Below, piece after piece: positions 30,901-30,951 of a stretch of 30,951 nucleotides of DNA (positions are counted from its first letter, which is position 1; each line of letters opens with the position of its first letter). Source of the DNA: DATGHS01 sp035307785 (lineage in GTDB: Bacteria; Planctomycetota; Planctomycetia; Gemmatales; Gemmataceae); NCBI GenBank assembly GCA_035307785.1, contig DATGHS010000017.1, positions 1-30,951 on the forward strand. The letters run 5' to 3'. A program made the position numbers and the translations under genes. The notes under the pieces were generated by a model. The model was not told the origin of the DNA and did no database searches. It worked only from the letters and a program-made list of their open reading frames with translations.

Positions 30901-30951
30901 GAGAATGCCGGTGGGGAACGGGATCTTGTCGAGAAAGACGGTGGACTTGTC
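27910..30951 (-). CDS. PVC-type haem-binding CxxCH protein, 5' end outside the window
   Basis: A second large protein of the class at 789-4139, cut at its N terminus by the window end; the open frame continues unbroken to base 30951 (FPTGILVWRKGVLVCAAPDI), so 1013 codons are visible. It carries the beta-propeller (NSLQYGLDGWVYGSCGLFGG, then GPDGALWVVDMYRYVIEHPR), HEAT-like repeats, and a cytochrome-like domain with haem motif CSICH (28729-28743), then SLMPEGLEKDISKQDMADLL. After this it has a roughly 140-residue beta-rich extension (WTIDVEKEGSFDVWLDFACA), similar to a carbohydrate-binding module. It is probably a secreted redox protein targeted to a polysaccharide. A palindrome (28776-28795) lies in coding sequence just before the haem motif. 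Confidence 0.93.
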   Translation of the reverse strand, partial: DKSTVFLDKIPFPTGILVWRKGVLVCAAPDILYAEDTKGTGKADVVKKLYSGFGTDNYQARVNSLQYGLDGWVYGSCGLFGGKIKSHLTGKTLDLGDRDFRIKPDTGEIEPATGRTQQGRVRDDWDNWFGCDNSELCRHYVLADHYLRRNLHAAFTDTAVHVPDFPDWNRLYPARQVQLFKLSGPPNRVTSACGIGIYRDDLIPNLQGDVLTCEPVNLIVTRLKLTPKGSTFSGRRVPDEAQSEFLASLDNWFRPVQVRTGPDGALWVVDMYRYVIEHPRWIPPEDLQNLDVRAGATMGRIYRIRPSDKPLRPVPRLDKLDAAGLVKALDTPNGTVRDLAGQMLLWKNDASAAEALEQLARKSSHPEVRMQALCILDGLKKLTPELVLWSFQDPHPGARRHAVRLAEQFLAKTPKFGLDLLQLNAERDPQVQLQRAYTFGQWNDDFVGMCLARLVLKHLDDQYLAAAVVSSANKINIANMLSTVMAEESPPEGFLQKLVQNASAIADAETLNKIMQAVITQKNDAWAPWQFTALAALLEGLPKFLLTVDNLWSPETRQRLEEMRGQASLIAADSKREEATRLSAIKLLSPVIWKNESTVPLLVDLLSPQQSNAIQSAALVALGKSTASKFPVKVLASWKTFTPSMRGQIIDLLFGREAWLREFLAAVEKKEISAGEIDAPHRQRLLNHKSDWVQQQARWVFTDALSLDRQKVIKDYSSVLSLKAEATRGRAVFAKNCSICHKLENTGHEVGPDLTTVANKTPAYLLQEILDPNLNVDSRYIEYRVETKNGRSFTGLLASESSTSITLKAQEAKTQTLLRSEIEELSSNGKSLMPEGLEKDISKQDMADLLAYLTSQGKPPKQFPGNNPVIIKANQGRYLLRATDAAIFGDQIAFEQPFGNIGMWHGQDDHAAWTIDVEKEGSFDVWLDFACANDVAGNAFALEGAKPELRGKVAGTGGWDKYQQQKIGTVRLAAGSQRLIFRPDGPLRGALLDLRVIQLVPEGEKPVWENKKQ
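28776..28795. repeat. 20-bp palindrome inside the PVC haem gene
   Basis: CCTCAGCCTTTAGGCTGAGG is a perfect palindrome in the coding region, translated on the minus strand as SVLSLKAEAT just before the haem domain. Its layout (GTAGCC, arm, TTTA, arm, GG) parallels the GTAGCCGCAGGCTTTAGCCTGCGG-type repeat at 16656. The same place in homologues often holds a similar peptide (ALxLKGDxxRGKAVF), so the match could be partly coincidental. Confidence 0.6.

Noticed and set aside
1..30951. tRNA or rRNA genes
   Set aside because: Reading through the intergenic gaps gave no cloverleaf with a T-loop GTTCGAATC-type sequence and no conserved rRNA segments; a dedicated tRNA scan was not possible.

Overview
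The window is bacterial and most likely planctomycete (PVC superphylum). Both edges carry large secreted proteins of the PVC-type haem-binding family, in which an N-terminal beta-propeller 'membrane-bound dehydrogenase' domain and HEAT-like repeats lead to a C-terminal CxxCH cytochrome-like domain. Further support comes from FHA proteins, short palindromic repeats in intergenic and even coding DNA, and an rnpA-yidD pair that lacks its usual rpmH and yidC neighbours. No rRNA, tRNA, CRISPR array, integrase or intact insertion sequence was found, so this reads as ordinary chromosome.

Layout. 1-4139 (minus): a truncated secreted protein, a three-helix membrane protein, and the first PVC haem protein. 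4314-8789 (plus): a LarA-like protein with degraded catalytic motifs, a class-III aminotransferase, a zinc-finger-less DnaJ-like co-chaperone, rnpA and yidD. 8880-12054: an SGNH hydrolase (minus), a Cdd1-type helix-hairpin-helix protein and a DinB-like DUF1572 protein (plus), and a secreted protein of unknown function (minus). 12055-12570 holds no convincing gene. 12571-13552 (plus): csrA behind a long GGA-containing leader, then a CoA-binding Rossmann protein that appears to start at CTG. 13559-15223 (minus): an FHA-GAF-AAA+ protein resembling a sigma-54 activator but lacking the Walker A lysine, the GAFTGA loop and a helix-turn-helix. 15395-17582 (plus): threonine synthase and an HpcH/HpaI aldolase.

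17629-18789 is a divergent pair, an Rrf2-family regulator and a protoglobin, with a perfect dyad between them; this looks like a self-contained NO/O2/redox response module. 18878-21227 (minus) is a likely operon: FHA protein, then mutY, then a TlpA-like thioredoxin lipoprotein. 21377-26356 (plus) is the most unusual cluster: a solute-binding lipoprotein, an alpha/beta-hydrolase-like protein with Gly at the nucleophile position, a phosphotransferase with the domain order of rifampin phosphotransferase, and YjbQ. 26396-27854 (minus) holds small accessory genes (DUF433, DUF4304, Uma2). The window ends in a second PVC haem protein, cut at its N terminus, which carries a C-terminal carbohydrate-binding-like extension.

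A recurring theme is the number of distinct palindromic or boilerplate repeat families: between genes at 5536, 7093, 8078, 10251, 16656 and 25875, and inside coding sequence at 25059 and 28776. The 25059-25185 copy is read through in frame and adds about 42 residues to an enzyme.

All functional calls come from reading motifs in the sequence and from recalled family knowledge; no database search was run.
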